Origin: Chiridota heheva
Lineage: Eukaryota > Echinodermata > Holothuroidea > Apodida > Chiridotidae
Direction: 5' to 3'
Assembly (NCBI GenBank): GCA_020152595.1
Contig: JAIGNY010001222.1
Location: 476,001-540,000, forward strand
DNA: 64,000 nt
Below are positions 48,483 through 62,453 of the stretch, in pieces (the stretch's first letter is position 1; each line of letters starts with the position of its first letter). The translations under genes were made by a program, and so were the position numbers. The notes below the pieces were generated by a model. It was not told the DNA's origin. It searched no databases and saw nothing but the letters and a program-made list of their open reading frames with translations.

Positions 48483-49577
48483 ACAGCAAGAATGTTGCTA
48501 TGGGAATGTTTGGACTACATAAACAAATTATGAAGTTGATGAAAAATGCTGACAACAAATACAGGATATCAAAACATGACATATTTCGCATATGTATAAC
48601 CATAATTTATATATATAAAAAATAGGTTAGATCCCCCTCATGTACCGCCGAGAAGGGGGCTAAGGGGTAATTCGGAGGGCACTCCGGGTCCTAGCGGACC
48701 CGGATTATGAGGGCCGTGGAAATTAAGGAAAGGAATGTGCGTTCAAACAGCGGGACCCCAAATATTAGTAAAAACCCTAAAAAATTTACATGATTTTCTG
48801 GAAATATTTCTAAATTCGATACATTGCCACCGCCATCTCCACTTAATATTCCCTCGCTCATTCAAGCTTATAAAACTAGGCCAAAGGAGCTCACTACAAA
48901 TCTGTCAGGAGACTTGACCGGCTTGCCCCATGTACAATCTATCAAATATTTAAATATACGTTCAAAAATCCCTTTAGGGTAAAATGTTAATTATCAAATG
49001 AACATCACTTTCTGTAATCTTCTAAATACACCCATCAGAGAAATTGTCATGACTAAGGCTTTCTTGCTCATCAGGCGATTAACAATTTGATCTAGATGAA
49101 AAGATCAGCTATTCGATCCCACAAAAAAATGTCAAATGGATGCATTTCTGTATTGTTATATATGAATGAGCACGCTGTGTGGGTATGTGATTCTATTGAT
49201 GGAGATCAATTCTGGATTCCTGGTCAATTCTTTACCGTGCAGTTTGAAATCAGTCAACCGAAAACAAGGGTTTACCTCTTTAAAGGACCACCATCAATAA
49301 CAAAGTGTGATTCATACCCTGACAACAACAGGAAGACCCTGACATGAAATTAGTCAATATAAAGGTATTACGACACTACGATTAATGCAGGATAATATAT
49401 GTATGGCTATTGCCCTTTTTGTCGCGGTATCTAACATTTATGAAAGTAAAGGAATTTAGGCTTTGTGAGAACCCCGGCTTGTCAATTTGAAACATCTGAA
49501 ATTTAGGAAGGGAGGCTGGAGATCAAGATACAAATTATTTTATTTCTAGTATAGGCCTACAAAGGGAAGCGGCCTAG
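48483..49577. other. no supported gene
   Basis: GC-rich hairpin CCGGGTCCTAGCGGACCCGG at 48685-48704. An 83-codon + frame at 49096-49347 looks protein-like but lacks any splice or homology support. Confidence 0.4.
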
Positions 49578-49892
49578 CAGTGGCGGTGCTCTGGGGGAAT
49601 GGCAAGGGAAAATTTTCCACACGAGGTTGCTTTTCTCCGCTTTCCCCAGAAAATTATGTAAAGTGACATATTTTGTCAAATTTATAGGCCTTTGCCACAC
49701 CCCCCCCTTTCAACCACCGATCACCCCACCCACCGAACTCCCACCCACCGAACCCCACCCACCGATCCCCATCCACCGTTCCCCACCCACCGATCCCCCC
49801 ACCCACCAAACCCCACCCACCGACCCCTTACCCACCGATGACACAAAATTGCCCCTCTCTTGTCCAGCACCAAAATCCCGGCGCCGCCATTG
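49578..49892. mobile_element. family G hAT-like MITE with internal CCACCCACCGA array
   Basis: CAGTGGCGGTGCTCTGG at the left, CCCGGCGCCGCCATTG at the right. Flanks CGGCCTAG and CGGCAAAG match at 6 of 8. The interior 49722-49840 is a C-rich array of about eight degenerate 14-18 bp units containing CCACCCACCGA. Confidence 0.78.
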
Positions 49893-50431
49893 CGGCAAAG
49901 GGACCCGTTGCTCTGCTCACACTTTATTTTTATACTTGGGTAGGCCCTATCTGCTACGATTGATTTATTGTTTTGGTTGTGAGGGTAGCAATATGCCTTT
50001 CAGTAAATAATGTAAGATACACAATCATTTTCAATATAGCCAACATCATATGCAGGAATGAAAGATGATAAATTCGTGGGAGGAAACACGGCGCTCACCC
50101 AGACATTTCTGACATAAGTATTGACAACTTTTGACAACAAAATTACCACCGGAATTCAATTTTGCTGTTTCTCCAACTTTGGAGCATCCACTTTTAATCT
50201 ATCCCAGTCACAAATATCCCAATCCGTCCGTTACCACCCCCTCCGCCCCCACCCTTCCTCATTAAAAAAAAAAAAAAAAAAAAACCTATCTAATTTGAAC
50301 AAGTTTACATGTTGGTGACGCTCCACCTCATCCCGTCATCTTTGCTATGGCCACAGTGTGTTTCCAATGTTTGCAAATTCTGTAATAACTGTATGTTATG
50401 CCAAACTGGTTTCAATAAACAATCAGGCGAT

Positions 50432-51823
<1,392 letters not shown>

Positions 51824-51961
51824 TTTGCTTTGAATAGTGCGCTACTATTCTTCCTTTTCTTTCAAACTGTGCTTATATCGGCTGACGAATTACGCATTAC
51901 GTAACATTTTCTTTGAAAATGACCTTGCTGAATTAAATTGATAAGGGTGAATAATAATTAT

Positions 51962-52238
51962 CTACCTACTGTGGTGTAGCGGTTATAATACCTGTCTACA
52001 GACCACGAGGCCCCGGGTTCAATCCTGGGGTGGGTAGACACGCCAGTGCACCACAACTGGTTATCAAAGGCCGTGGACATTGACTTGGTTGTCGATGTTA
52101 TGTCTGTCCGTACGTCGTACCTGTGTTCTCGTCTGGGTCGTATTAAGCGTTTCGTGATAGCATTTGTACTATCATAAGCGAATACGCAGGCGACGACCCC
52201 GTCATTGTAATTGTGTGTTCAACTCTCTCTCTCTCTCT
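51962..52238 (+). mobile_element. SINE beta, copy 2, full-length
   Basis: The tRNA-like head TACCTACTGTGGTGTAGCGG to GGGTTCAATCCTGGGGTG can pair at all 7 acceptor positions (TACCTAC with GTGGGTA) and all 4 D-stem positions (GTGT with ATAC). B box GGTTCAATCC. The body contains GTGCACCACAACTGGTTATC and TCTGTCCGTACGTCGTACC; the tail is (TC)n. About 5 differences from copy 3 in roughly 265 bases. Confidence 0.95.
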
Positions 52239-52437
52239 ACATTGTAATCCGTACAGTATACATTGCCATTCTATGTATGTCGCTTAACTCCTTCCCCTGA
52301 TATATATAATCGCGAATGAACTACTTGTTTTACGGGTTATAACAAATGCTAGGATTTTTGTTATTTTAAATAATATCTTTTTGTTTCTTTTTTGAAAATA
52401 AAACTGTTGGTAAATACAGTTAAGCAGCATTATTTAA

Positions 52438-53034
52438 AAGGAGACATAAAGTCTGATATAATCCTTATTTCATATAATAGAATTGAAAATAACACATTTT
52501 CTACCAAGTTTTATAACTCCAGAAGCAATCTAATACATTTGTGTAATTATTCAAACTTTAATGCTACCAGGGAGCGCCCTGATACTAATACTTAATAATA
52601 GTACCATGGGAGCTGCCATTTTGATTTCAAAACATGCAGATTATGATGTCATCAGCCCAGCAGAATGCTGGAACGCTTTGTATTAATCTACTTCTAAGTT
52701 TTCTAGCTTTTATGAAGAAAAGATAAAAAATCTTATGTACGGGTCAAGGAAAGTTTTGTGTACACATAAAATTATCAAAACATGCTGTTAGAACTTTGTG
52801 TCACATCATTTTGGAATCAAAACTTTAATCACATTTATAAAGAAATACATTAAAATCCTTATGTTCCTATTGGGGAAATCATGCACAATATTTCAATACA
52901 GAATTGAACAAAATGGCAGTCCCCATGTGTCGATTTCAAACATGAATAACTTAAGATAGGAATACGATTTTGACTTGCTGTTGTTGGCAGTTGGTTGAGA
53001 TGTTTATCCTCTATCATATGACTGTATGTCTCCT
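52438..53034 (+). mobile_element. family B foldback MITE
   Basis: AGGAGACATAAAGTCTGATA at the left (preceded by TTAA plus one extra A), CTGTATGTCTCCT at the right followed by TTAA (53035-53038). Non-coding. Confidence 0.88.
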
Positions 53035-53486
53035 TTAAGATTGTATCGCTCACTAGCTCACCGGAAGTGTATCCCGTGTTATCTGCCGCTTAGCATTTTC
53101 AGAACTTTATAATCTACAAAGTTTTAAAGTTAAGTCGTCGGAACCACATTCGACTGTTCGACAACTCGCTGAAACCAACGACACATATGCTATGCATAAG
53201 GACTGATTTCTAGGAGGTTTGGCGGGGGGGGGGTGGAGTCAGGATCAGCCCCTTGTTTAAAAGTGACCTGACTTTCAGACTTTGGCAAATGGAGAAATCT
53301 CTATCAAATCAATGATTGACTGTTATGAAATGGAAGAAAATGTTCCGAAAATCGAAGAAAATTGCCCAAAATTCTAAGAAAATTGCCTCTAAAGTTCCCG
53401 AAAATTGAAGAAAATTGACGGAAATTTGGCCAAAATACCGTAAAATTTCCCCCAAATAGATAAAGCTGACCGAAAAATAAAGAAAT

Positions 53487-53552
53487 TTCCCGAAAGATTG
53501 GCCCTCTTTCCCGAAAGATTGGCCCTCTTTCCCGAAAGATTGGCCCTCTTTT
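53487..53552 (-). repeat. 21-bp tandem repeat, 3 copies
   Basis: Unit TTTCCCGAAAGATTGGCCCTC; the surrounding 53335-53480 is a looser repeat of GAAAATTGAAGAAAATT-like motifs. Confidence 0.9.
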
Positions 53553-55602
53553 TGTGAGCCCCCTTGTTAATTAAAAAAAAAAAAATAGAAATCAGCCCAT
53601 AACCAGGGGTCCCTGATATTGCCAGGGATATTGTACTGAGATAAATACCATATCCCTGATAATCTAATCTAAAGGACACAACCCAGTGGCATTACTAAGA
53701 AATTGTTGTGGTGGGGTATGAAGAGGGCGGATGTGGAGAAGGGGGAAGGGGGTGTATTGTTCTGATAATATTCGAGTTCAACACACATTTCTTGCACGTT
53801 TCAATGGGTGCTGAAAATCTTTAATAATTATTATCCAAAATATTATCTCCAAATCACCCGTAATTGTAATGGTAGGCTATTTACTTCATTTTCAAGAATA
53901 TGAGTTATAAAAATGAGACCCCGTTTATTTGAAGGTTCTCACGAATTAGCAAAATCACACCCTTGCGGAGCCGTGATAAAATGTCAGTGGGAGGGGGGGG
54001 GGGGAAACCAAACCAAACCAGGGATGATGTGATAACGTATTTTATGAGCAGTTATGACATGATTACTGAAACATACATGGGACAAGGCCCGTGCATGGTC
54101 ATAAAAGCGGAGAGCAGAGAAAATCCTATTTGAAAGGATTTCTCTCGATTGGGAAAATTGGGAAATTATTAACAAAAAATGTCGGTAAAATCATCGGAAA
54201 TTTGATTAAACATTGGCAACATTTCCTGATAATTTATGAAAATTTTCCGAAAATTGAAGAAAATGGCACGAGAAAGAAAAATTGTTCCTCAAAAGTTGAA
54301 AGAGACAACCCAAGCATGAAAGAAAATTCCAAAAATAGGCCTACTGAAAGATGAAACACAGAGAGCCACTATGACTGTATGATAGACCTACATATAAGAC
54401 AACGTTATCTGCTTATCGGCACAGATATAAAATCTGCATACCACATTTGTGATTGTTGGTCAGGTGGTATACACAATACTCAACTCACTTAAAAGTTGTT
54501 TTTTTCCGTCACTGAGTATTAGTTGTAAAATAGCTTGAGGTTATAAAAGCCATTAAGTCATTAGAATCGCAAGCCTTACACGATTAACTCCACGGCAATC
54601 ATCATCGGTGCTTGGGACGAAGCAATTTCGTAGATGTTTTTGTCTATTTTGATATCCAGAGGTTGTTCATAATGAGTTAAACAGTTAAAAGCAGCGGAGT
54701 AATTTGTGAGAAATCCAATTTGCGAGGAATCTGTTCAATTCATAGATGAAAGACGTTAGTTTAAGGGCCTAAAGCTGATGCCCAACACTCATATGACAAC
54801 TTAAATCCTTTTGATTGATCGTGTAACAAAATCTGAAGAAACTTCTTGCTTTTCTATTCCGGAAAAAAATGAAGCGATATGAGTATCAACAACTATACTT
54901 GATAAGTGTGTTACTAACTCTTGGCGTCTTCGATTTTTTTTTATTTTGTAGTGGTGGTGGCTTTTCATGGGGTTGATTCACCCTTCATAGCCCGTCATCT
55001 TGTTATGTTATGTTAACTCACTGACTAACCTATACATTTTGGGTGACTGTGTTTTACCATGGACTGTTTATCGACTGTATAAGAGCATTGTCCATAGGGG
55101 AAGCCTGGGGGAGGGGTGGGGAGGTATGGGATAGTTTTCTCAATAATGGTCCTTCATATTCTTTTTTATAATTGAGTGTATATTTTTGCTTAAAGTATGC
55201 TTAAGTATACTTATTAATGTTAACCCTTCCATGTCTTCTCTTTAACTGTTTAAATGTATTTGCCGTAATTGTCTGCTAAAATATATACAAATTTTACCTC
55301 CTGATTTTGTATCCCCTCCCCATAAATTGCTGTAAAATTGTATTAAAATCGGTTTAACATTGACAACTTTCTGACTTCATTCTGTTTTTATATTTCAGGC
55401 ATCACATATACAAATTTTGTAATGTATTACAGGGCGATTTTCGCATTTACATATTTATACAGCTTGGCTTATAACTTGGATATATCTGTCAGTTCGGAAG
55501 CAGCCCGAAAAACTGGGTACTCTGAAATACCCCAAAAATTGGTTACTTTTATGTATTACGTCATCGCATGAGCCTGCACATTTGACTAGCCACACTAAAC
55601 AT
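53553..55602. other. no recognisable gene
   Basis: AT-rich with a G run at 53992-54004. Repeat H copy 3 lies at 54938-55015. A CCGAAAATTGAAGAAAAT stretch at 54247 resembles 53397. Confidence 0.45.
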
Positions 55603-55911
55603 TTGAGGTTTCTCATTTTCCGCTCCGGATTGTCCAAAATTTCAATGGATATCCTGAAATTCTGGAGACCGATAGTAAATAGATATTCAAAACTTTTTGC
55701 CCCTGCTTTTTAAAATTCACGGTTGCTTTTTTGAGAAAATCAATCAAACAGATTATCGGCAGTCTGTTCTGTTAATTTTCTCAAAAAGGCGACGATGAAT
55801 TTCAAAAAGCAGCGGCGAAAAGTTTTTAATAGTATTTACTATCCGTCTCCAAAATGTCATGATATTTATTGAAATTTTGGAGAATCCGGAGCGGAAAATG
55901 AGAAACTTGAT
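55603..55911. mobile_element. foldback element, arms about 150 bp
   Basis: TTCTCATTTTCCGCTCCGGA at the left is matched by TCCGGAGCGGAAAATGAGAA at the right; further pairs include TTTTTGAGAAAAT and ATTTTCTCAAAAA around a centre near 55757. Arms diverge by small changes only. Confidence 0.85.
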
Positions 55912-56450
55912 GCTGTTATGGCTGGCGACACCACTTTTGGGTTATGTTGAAAACAAATCACCGCCACTGCCATGACAGCCGAGATGATGAATCCGTCCTA
56001 CAGTCAGACAGTGCTATCAGCCTGTACGCCAGTCTGCCTGTCTACCTGTTAGTCAGCGTTTTTTGTTATAGGCCAATAGGCTCCCAGATTTCTTATCTCG
56101 TTTTCATATACAGAAATAAAATCGATATAATATTGATTTGATGTTTGGGATCAGTTGAGTTGTATAATATCCAAACTATGAGAATTATCAAGCGATGCTC
56201 TTTGCTCGAAAGCCTAGATAATGACCTGGATAAGATATGTGATGTTGTCGACGGGGTTGACTGGTTGAGTGGCAAATTCTAATAGCCTGATAGCCTATAT
56301 AATTACGAGATGTGTGAGCCATGCATTTTCAGTGAAGGTGATCATCAACAATTATTTTGATTAATAAAATAGTCTGAAAGTAAAGGCATAAAGAAAAATC
56401 GTGTTGTGAATTAATTTAGCGGCTTATAACAAAGTAAGTACAGACAAAGT
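55912..56450. other. no recognisable feature
   Basis: AT-rich unique sequence. Confidence 0.5.
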
Positions 56451-56625
56451 ACAGACCTCCGTGTAGTGGTTAGTGTTTTATCCTCTCACCCGCACGTCCC
56501 GGGTTCGTAACTCGGTTGGTCTGCAACCAGTGAGTTCACAACTGGTTATCAAAGGCCGTGGCCGTCTTGATATAATGTCCAGCACTGGATGCTTTCAGGA
56601 CGTTAAACCTTGCTAGCTATGCTAA
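56451..56625 (+). mobile_element. SINE alpha, copy 2
   Basis: ACAGACCTCCGTGTAGTGGT head, B-box-like CGGGTTCGTAACTCGG, body CAGTGAGTTCACAACTGGTT, tail reduced to TAGCTATGCTA. Confidence 0.9.
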
Positions 56626-57438
56626 TACTAAAAATGAGAGCAGAACTGTATAGCAAGCGTTTAGCACATTCATAGGCAGATAGGTGTAGTAGCCAGGGGA
56701 GGGAGTTGGAGGTGACGTGCCCCCCTCCCCCACTTTTCTGAAATATGAGAGAAGTGTCCCTTTTTAAAATGACCCCTTTTGAAAATGAAAAGTTCTCTAA
56801 ATTACTGCCAAAGATGCAACAATTGGTAGAATGTGCGCATATATTTTAAAGTTGTATGATTTGGGAAGTCCCTCTAAGAGCTATTATGAAAACTTCAAGG
56901 ATTAGTTCAAGCATGTCCATCTTATATGAAAGAGGACTTTAAAAAAAAGAAAATTGTGAAGAAAGCATTCAAAAATCTTATTCCGTTAAGGAGATATACA
57001 AGTTTAAATCTCTGTCTTATCTGTGTATAAATGACTGGTGTACTAAGTCTACTATATGGAAAGTTAGTGTCTTCATCCTCACATTCTGAACAATTGTTAA
57101 TGTATTTTAAAGAAAGTGTAATTAATTGTTTCATTCACTATTCAAATTACTTTTCCTTGAACTTTCTTCAGTTGGTATATTATAAATACCCTTCCTATAT
57201 TCAGTTTTACTACTTTTTTTGACATATCCCATGGTTTTTAAGCCACAAAAAACAAAATATAATAGAATACATAAAGACTTTGAGGAATCTGAGGCTATGA
57301 CATCACAACTAGTCTGATTTCAGTCGTTTCTACACAAATGATACCCAACTTTAAACTTAGATATATCCTTACGGATTAAGATTTGTGAATACTTTCTTCA
57401 CTATTTTGTTTCTTTTGAAGTAGTCCTCTTTCATTTAA

Positions 57439-58333
57439 AGGAGACATAAAGTCTGACATAATACCTATTTCGTAAGATAGAATTAAAAATGACAAATCTT
57501 CTGACCAAGTTTCAGAACTCCTAAAGAAATCTAACACATTTTTTGTAATTATTACAAACTTGAATGCTACTACTAAGTACCATGGGAGCCGCCATTTTGA
57601 TTTTAAAACACGCAGATTATGATGTCATCAGCCCAGCAGGATGCTAGAATGCTTTGTATTTCTTTATAATCTATCTCGTTTTCTAGCTCATGAAAATTTA
57701 TTTTCCTTTAATCTACCTACTGTGGTGTAGCGGTTATCATACCTGTCTACAGACCACGAGGCCCCGGGTTCAATCCTGGGGTGGGTAGACACGCCAGTGC
57801 ACCACAACTGGTTATCAAAGGCCGTGGACATTGACTTGGTTGTCGATGTTATGTCTGTCCGTACGTCGTACCTGTGTTCTCGTCCGGGTCATATTAAGCG
57901 TTTCGTGATAGCATTTGTACTATCATAACCGAATACGCAGGTGACGACCCCGTCATTGTAATTGTGTGTTCAACTCTCTCTCTCTCTCTCTATTTTCCTT
58001 TTGTAAGGGTCAAGAAATTTGTTGTGTACACATGAAATTATCAAAACATGCTGCATTAAAACTTGGTGTCACGTTAGTTTTGGAATAAAATCATACTATA
58101 AAGTTATACAGATATACATTACATTCCTTAGTCTATGTTGGGGAAAATGTCATCATTAACAAGGTTTCAATACAGAATTGAGCAAAATGGCAGCCTCATA
58201 TGTCTGTATGTTGACTTTAAAAGATGGATAACTTGAGATAGGAATAAGATTTTGACTTGCTGTTTCGTTAGTTGATTTAGATTTTAATCCTCTATCATAT
58301 GAAATAAGGATTGTATCAAACTTTATGTCTCCT
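57439..58333 (+). mobile_element. family B foldback MITE inside family A, interrupted by SINE beta
   Basis: AGGAGACATAAAGTCTGACA at the left, ACTTTATGTCTCCT at the right; TTAA at 57435-57438 and 58334-58337. Without the SINE and one duplication copy (292 bp) it is about 603 bp, the size of the other family B copies. Confidence 0.94.
57710..57990 (+). mobile_element. SINE beta, copy 3, full-length, 11-bp duplication
   Basis: Flanked by TATTTTCCTTT at 57699-57709 and 57991-58001. tRNA-like head, central domain and (TC)n tail as in copy 2. Confidence 0.96.
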
Positions 58334-59525
58334 TTAAGATATATGTGCTTGACCCCTGGACTAACCTTTTAAAGTATTACGGTATGTAAAGTGGGATATT
58401 GGGCTAAATGTATAATACAAAGGTTACTTGCAAATGACGTAGGCTGCACCTGTCTGGCCATATTGCATTCCCAGACAGCGGTCCTTTGACGTTCCTTTGT
58501 TCTCGAGCGCCCTTTAACATAAAAGGTTTATTTTCGCGCGTTCAAAGAACATGATATACTTGCTTGATTTCTCTGACATGCACAAAATTTGCACACAAAA
58601 TTTTGTGAATAACAGTTAGTCATAGTGCCAGGACTGCCATTTGGCCGTTTTTCACGGCCAAATTGCTCAAATTTGGCCGTAAAGATTTGCCCTTGGGCGT
58701 GAAATTTAACTTTGGCCTGTTGGCCGTTAAGTCTCAATTTATCCGAATTTATCAGTTGCAAAGTTTGACCGGGGGACACCATTTGGTCGTGTTCATTAAT
58801 AAGATGTTTCCTAAAAAAAGAGTAATGTGCCTTTTCCATTCAATCAACATCGATGACTGCATAATTCATTGGTCGGCGTTGCTTTTGTACTGCAGCCTAT
58901 TAAAATTGTCTTTAACCAATGGCATTTACTTACTCATTGTGGAAAGAAGAAAAAAAGCATAGAAAGAAATGATGGTTTTCGTTCTGTTATATTTTTCAAA
59001 CACGTTCATTACTATGAGTTAATTAAGATAAAGAATATGTCAGCATACATGAACTTTATGAAGGAGAAAAAAAAGGAGATAACCTCTCTTTATGGGATGA
59101 TAATTGCAATTACGTCAGAATTGTTTTGCAGGATAGGGCCTATTGTTCAGGATCAGTATATAGGTTATATTATAAGCTGTATTTGTGGCTTACCGTCTAA
59201 CAATAAAGAGACCCCATGAGTTTAATCATGCACAGAAGAGACTTCCCCCTCCCGGTCCCCTCCCCTTCCCGTCCCCACACACGTAAAAACAGATTTTGTT
59301 GTTGTATTATTATAATAGCCCAAACTAAGAGATATCCCCTTTGCCTTTCATTCAACGTTCTGCATTACCCATTATTAGGAATAATTAGGCCCATTTACTT
59401 CAGATTTCGCAATAACTGAGTGATGTGTTTATATTTTTGACGTCAGGTAATGGGACTTATCACGTGATCGGCGTTTAGTCATTCGTTTAAAAAAACAAAG
59501 CACTATAGAAACTTAATAAGACTGT

Positions 59526-60241
59526 CAGGGTTGTCAGAAGGAACTCGTGGCAGGGGGAAGGGGCTGAAAATCAAGTGAGGGCAAATGTTGGACAATAATT
59601 AGGGGCGCTTTTTATTTTCATTCAAGGGCCTTTTTGTCAGTTTTCAAAAAAGTTACTACACATATGGTTTGAGCATCATGGCGGGATTTGGGGACACTTT
59701 CTCCATCCTATCCCCATTTGTTTCCAAATGTATACTTTTTGTGTGGTGATTTTGTGTATCTTAGTGTGATTTTCCCCCACCCACCCCGCCTATGGGTTTG
59801 AAATAAGGGAGCCAGGACCAATCTTAGCAATTGCCCATTAGACGAATAGGTTTAAAGGCCTAGGCTTTTGACAATTATTAGGGACGTGCCCCTTCCCATC
59901 ATGCACGGCCCTCAATATCATGTTCCCTGCTAACTGACTATGCTTTAATTGTGCCAAATAACTAAATGCATGTTTCATTTTGTGTGTACTATGTCAGTAT
60001 GTAGGATTTGTGAGTGAGTGGATTTCTATTTGTTTTCAAGCTTCAATAATGACTTAGAATTATTTCTTGTAATTTCAAAAGGGCATCTCCTGTCCCGGTC
60101 CGCCTTCAACTTTCAAAATGCCCCTCCTGCTCCCGTCCGCTCTAGGTTTTAAAAGGGCACCTCCTGCCCCCTTCCCCATCGCCCCTTACTCTAGGGCAAG
60201 GGGGAAGTCGTTCCCGTTGCCCTGTGGTTCCGACACCGCTG
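59526..60241. mobile_element. hAT-type MITE with perfect 8-bp duplication
   Basis: AAGACTGT at 59518-59525 and 60242-60249. Ends CAGGGTTGTCAGAAGGAAC and, reverse-complemented, CAGCGGTGTCGGAACCAC. The interior repeats CTCCTGCCCC and CCCGTCCGC-type C-rich motifs. Non-coding. Confidence 0.88.
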
Positions 60242-60290
60242 AAGACTGTATTTATGAATTATGACTTACAGACCCGAAACAAATAAAAAA

Positions 60291-60792
60291 TGAAGTCCGG
60301 CAACATGCCTATAATAATAGGAACATTTCTAACACACGAGAATTTTGAAGTAATGCAGCCATATTATTTAGATGTTGCGATAAAATCTCATAGTTTATAA
60401 TTTATTTACTTTCAATATTAAAAATCATTGTGTTGAAAAACAATTGAATTTTCAAAACCGCTGTTTCGCGCCAAAAAGCCTCTAGCTGTATTGTCTATTA
60501 TTAATAATATTTCGAAACGGCGTGATGAACATATCAAATGGAAGTGGAAAAGTTTTAGCCATGACAGTACAGCAGTAATGAATGTATTTTCATGAGTTTT
60601 AAGTTTCCCCTAGCAAAGATATTTTTCCCAGACGTATTTCAAATTTGAAATTTATAACATTACATAAGGCTTTAACGTTATGATAGCAAAGGATCATGGG
60701 AAATATCACAAATGGCGGCTTCCATGTAGCAAAATGTTCCCATTTATAGGAACATTTATGATCCCATTAATAGGCATGCTGCCGGACTGCTT
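60291..60792. mobile_element. MITE with AGTCCGGCARCATGCCTAT ends
   Basis: AGTCCGGCAACATGCCTATA near the left; ATTAATAGGCATGCTGCCGG followed by ACT at the right; GGAACATTT blocks also inverted. No duplication recognised. Confidence 0.75.
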
Positions 60793-61247
60793 ATTATCAT
60801 GCATGTTTTGGGCCGAAATTTGGCCGTTTCTCAAACACATTTGGCCGTAAGCCATACGATGGTTTGGCCGTAAAACTCTTATTACATTTGGCAGCTCTGG
60901 TTTGTGCGATTAAATCGAAGGTGCATTGGAGGTTTAAGGTTGTAAACACATTCACCTGCTCATGGACTCGCGGTGGTAGGTCCAAGGGAAGGGTACCAGG
61001 ACACGCTCCCCCGATCCCACCTCATTACCGGTGAGTCCCCCGAACGGGCAAGGCTCCAAAAATTTCTTATAGTTACAAGCAGAAAAAATTGCACTGTTAA
61101 ATTACATTAATTAACTTTCCACCAAACGTTGTTTCTAATCAAGAAATCTCTTTCCTTTTGTTCCCAAAACTGTATAAAAATTATTTTAAATTTTACTAAG
61201 ATTTCCTTTAAGTTTACCAATACATAATTTCCGAATTTTCTGGGTGT

Positions 61248-61357
61248 TACGAAAACAGACCTGAGACCAATACGAAAACAGAGACCCTGGTATACGAAAA
61301 CAGATATCCTGATATACGAAAACAGAGACCCTGATATACGAAAGTGAGCCCCTGGAC
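61248..61357 (+). repeat. 22-bp tandem repeat, about 5 copies
   Basis: Unit TACGAAAACAGAGACCCTGA plus TA. Three - strand frames are repeat-derived. Confidence 0.92.
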
Positions 61358-61740
61358 CCCACACCGTTGTGGCGCAGGCTTCGCGTCCGCAGTACCACAA
61401 CAGGCAGATAGGTGGTTCACACATACATACAAGTTTATGCCCCAATAAATTGTTCTGGCGGTACCATAATTCGAATATCCCCCCCCCCCTCCCCACACAC
61501 ACAGTTTAACACATGTGTAAAGGAATTTTATATTAATCTGTTAATCAAATTAACTCTTTACAATCATGCATGATATTTCTCGATGTAACAGTATGGTAGG
61601 GTCCAGGGGAAGAATCCCCCAGAAGCTCTGAATATTTCTTGATTGTAATGCCTTAATTTAAAATCAAACAAAAAGGTCCAAAATTCAATTGATGAAAAAA
61701 CTGTTTTAATTGACAGATTGATCATAGTACTGTAGTATGG
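61358..61740. other. no recognisable feature
   Basis: AT-rich with a C run at 61480-61500. Confidence 0.5.
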
Positions 61741-62060
61741 AACGCCAAAAGGACCACCAAAATATGTTCGCAAAACATTATGTTCGGAAACAATGTGGTC
61801 GCAGAATATAAGTTCGGAAAACTAATATGCTCGCAAAACAAACGTTCAGAAACAATATGGTCGCAGAATATATGTTCACAATCATAATGTTTGAAACATA
61901 CATGTTCGGAAACCAAATAAGTTCGGCCAATATATGTGCGCAAAAGATAAGTTCGTAATTTGTATGCTCACTTAAAGATACCTTCGTAATATAAACCTTT
62001 ATAATATAAACCTGCACTTGAGATATATGTTCACAATTTGTTTGCTCCCAACTGCCCAAA
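61741..62060 (+). repeat. decayed irregular repeat of TATGTTCGGAAA/GGTCGCAGAATAT
   Basis: About a dozen copies of TATGTTCGnAAA or AAGTTCGnAA with 15-22 base spacing; the composite CAATRTGGTCGCAGAATATA occurs twice (61793 and 61854). Confidence 0.7.
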
Positions 62061-62261
62061 AGATAATTCGTCGCGAAATGTGCTCGGAAATATATTCATG
62101 TGTCAATGAAAAACGGTGAAATCCCGGGGTCGTGTTTAAGGTTTCTCCAGTATAATCTTGAAGTTATTGACCGTTTAATGGAACCTGGACAAATTAGCCT
62201 CTATTTACGGATGTTAAGAATGAAATTAGATATAAAAAAGGTATTAAAAATACAGTCTGAT

Positions 62262-62453
62262 TTAATAAATGCAGTCTGATTTAATAAATACAGTCTGAAT
62301 TTCAGTCGTGTCTACACCGTGAAGACACCAAAATTTAAACTTAAATGTCTCCTTAACGAAGATTTTTTAACTCTATTTTTGCCATTTTTGTTTCTATTAG
62401 ATCTCTTCTGTCGTATAACATGAACTTGTTTGATCCCTGAACTAATTATTTAA
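62262..62453 (+). mobile_element. right half of a family A MITE preceded by a 20-bp triplication
   Basis: CAGTCTGATTTAATAAAT occurs three times at about 62251-62300. Then the family A right arm runs TTTCAGTCGTGTCTACACCG to CTGAACTAATTATTTAAC. The left arm is missing. Confidence 0.7.

Larger units (their letters stand above)
56898..58368 (+). mobile_element. family A foldback MITE interrupted by family B
   Basis: Left AGGATTAGTTCAAGCATGTC (preceded by TTCA, a changed TTAA). The right arm runs to TTTTGAAGTAGTCCTCTTTCA at about 57433, is broken by family B, and resumes ATATGTGCTTGACCCCTGGA at 58341 to TTAA. Removing family B restores a continuous family A element. Confidence 0.92.
58629..60899. 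mobile_element. probable composite hAT-like element with TTTGGCCGT motifs
   Basis: Ends CAGGACTGCCATTTGG and, reverse-complemented, CAGAGCTGCCAAATG are inverted; flanks CATAGTGC and GTTTGTGC match at 5 of 8. TTTGGCCGT or GTTGGCCGT occurs three times near the left end and three or four times near the right. Contains two other MITEs (59526 and 60291). No transposase frame. Confidence 0.5.

Noticed and set aside
49096..49347. 83-codon + frame with a protein-like mix
   Set aside because: No acceptor, donor or recognisable domain, and a stop just upstream; expected by chance in 64 kb.
51962..52040. Stand-alone tRNA gene
   Set aside because: The anticodon arm is poor, and the head continues into a SINE body repeated elsewhere.
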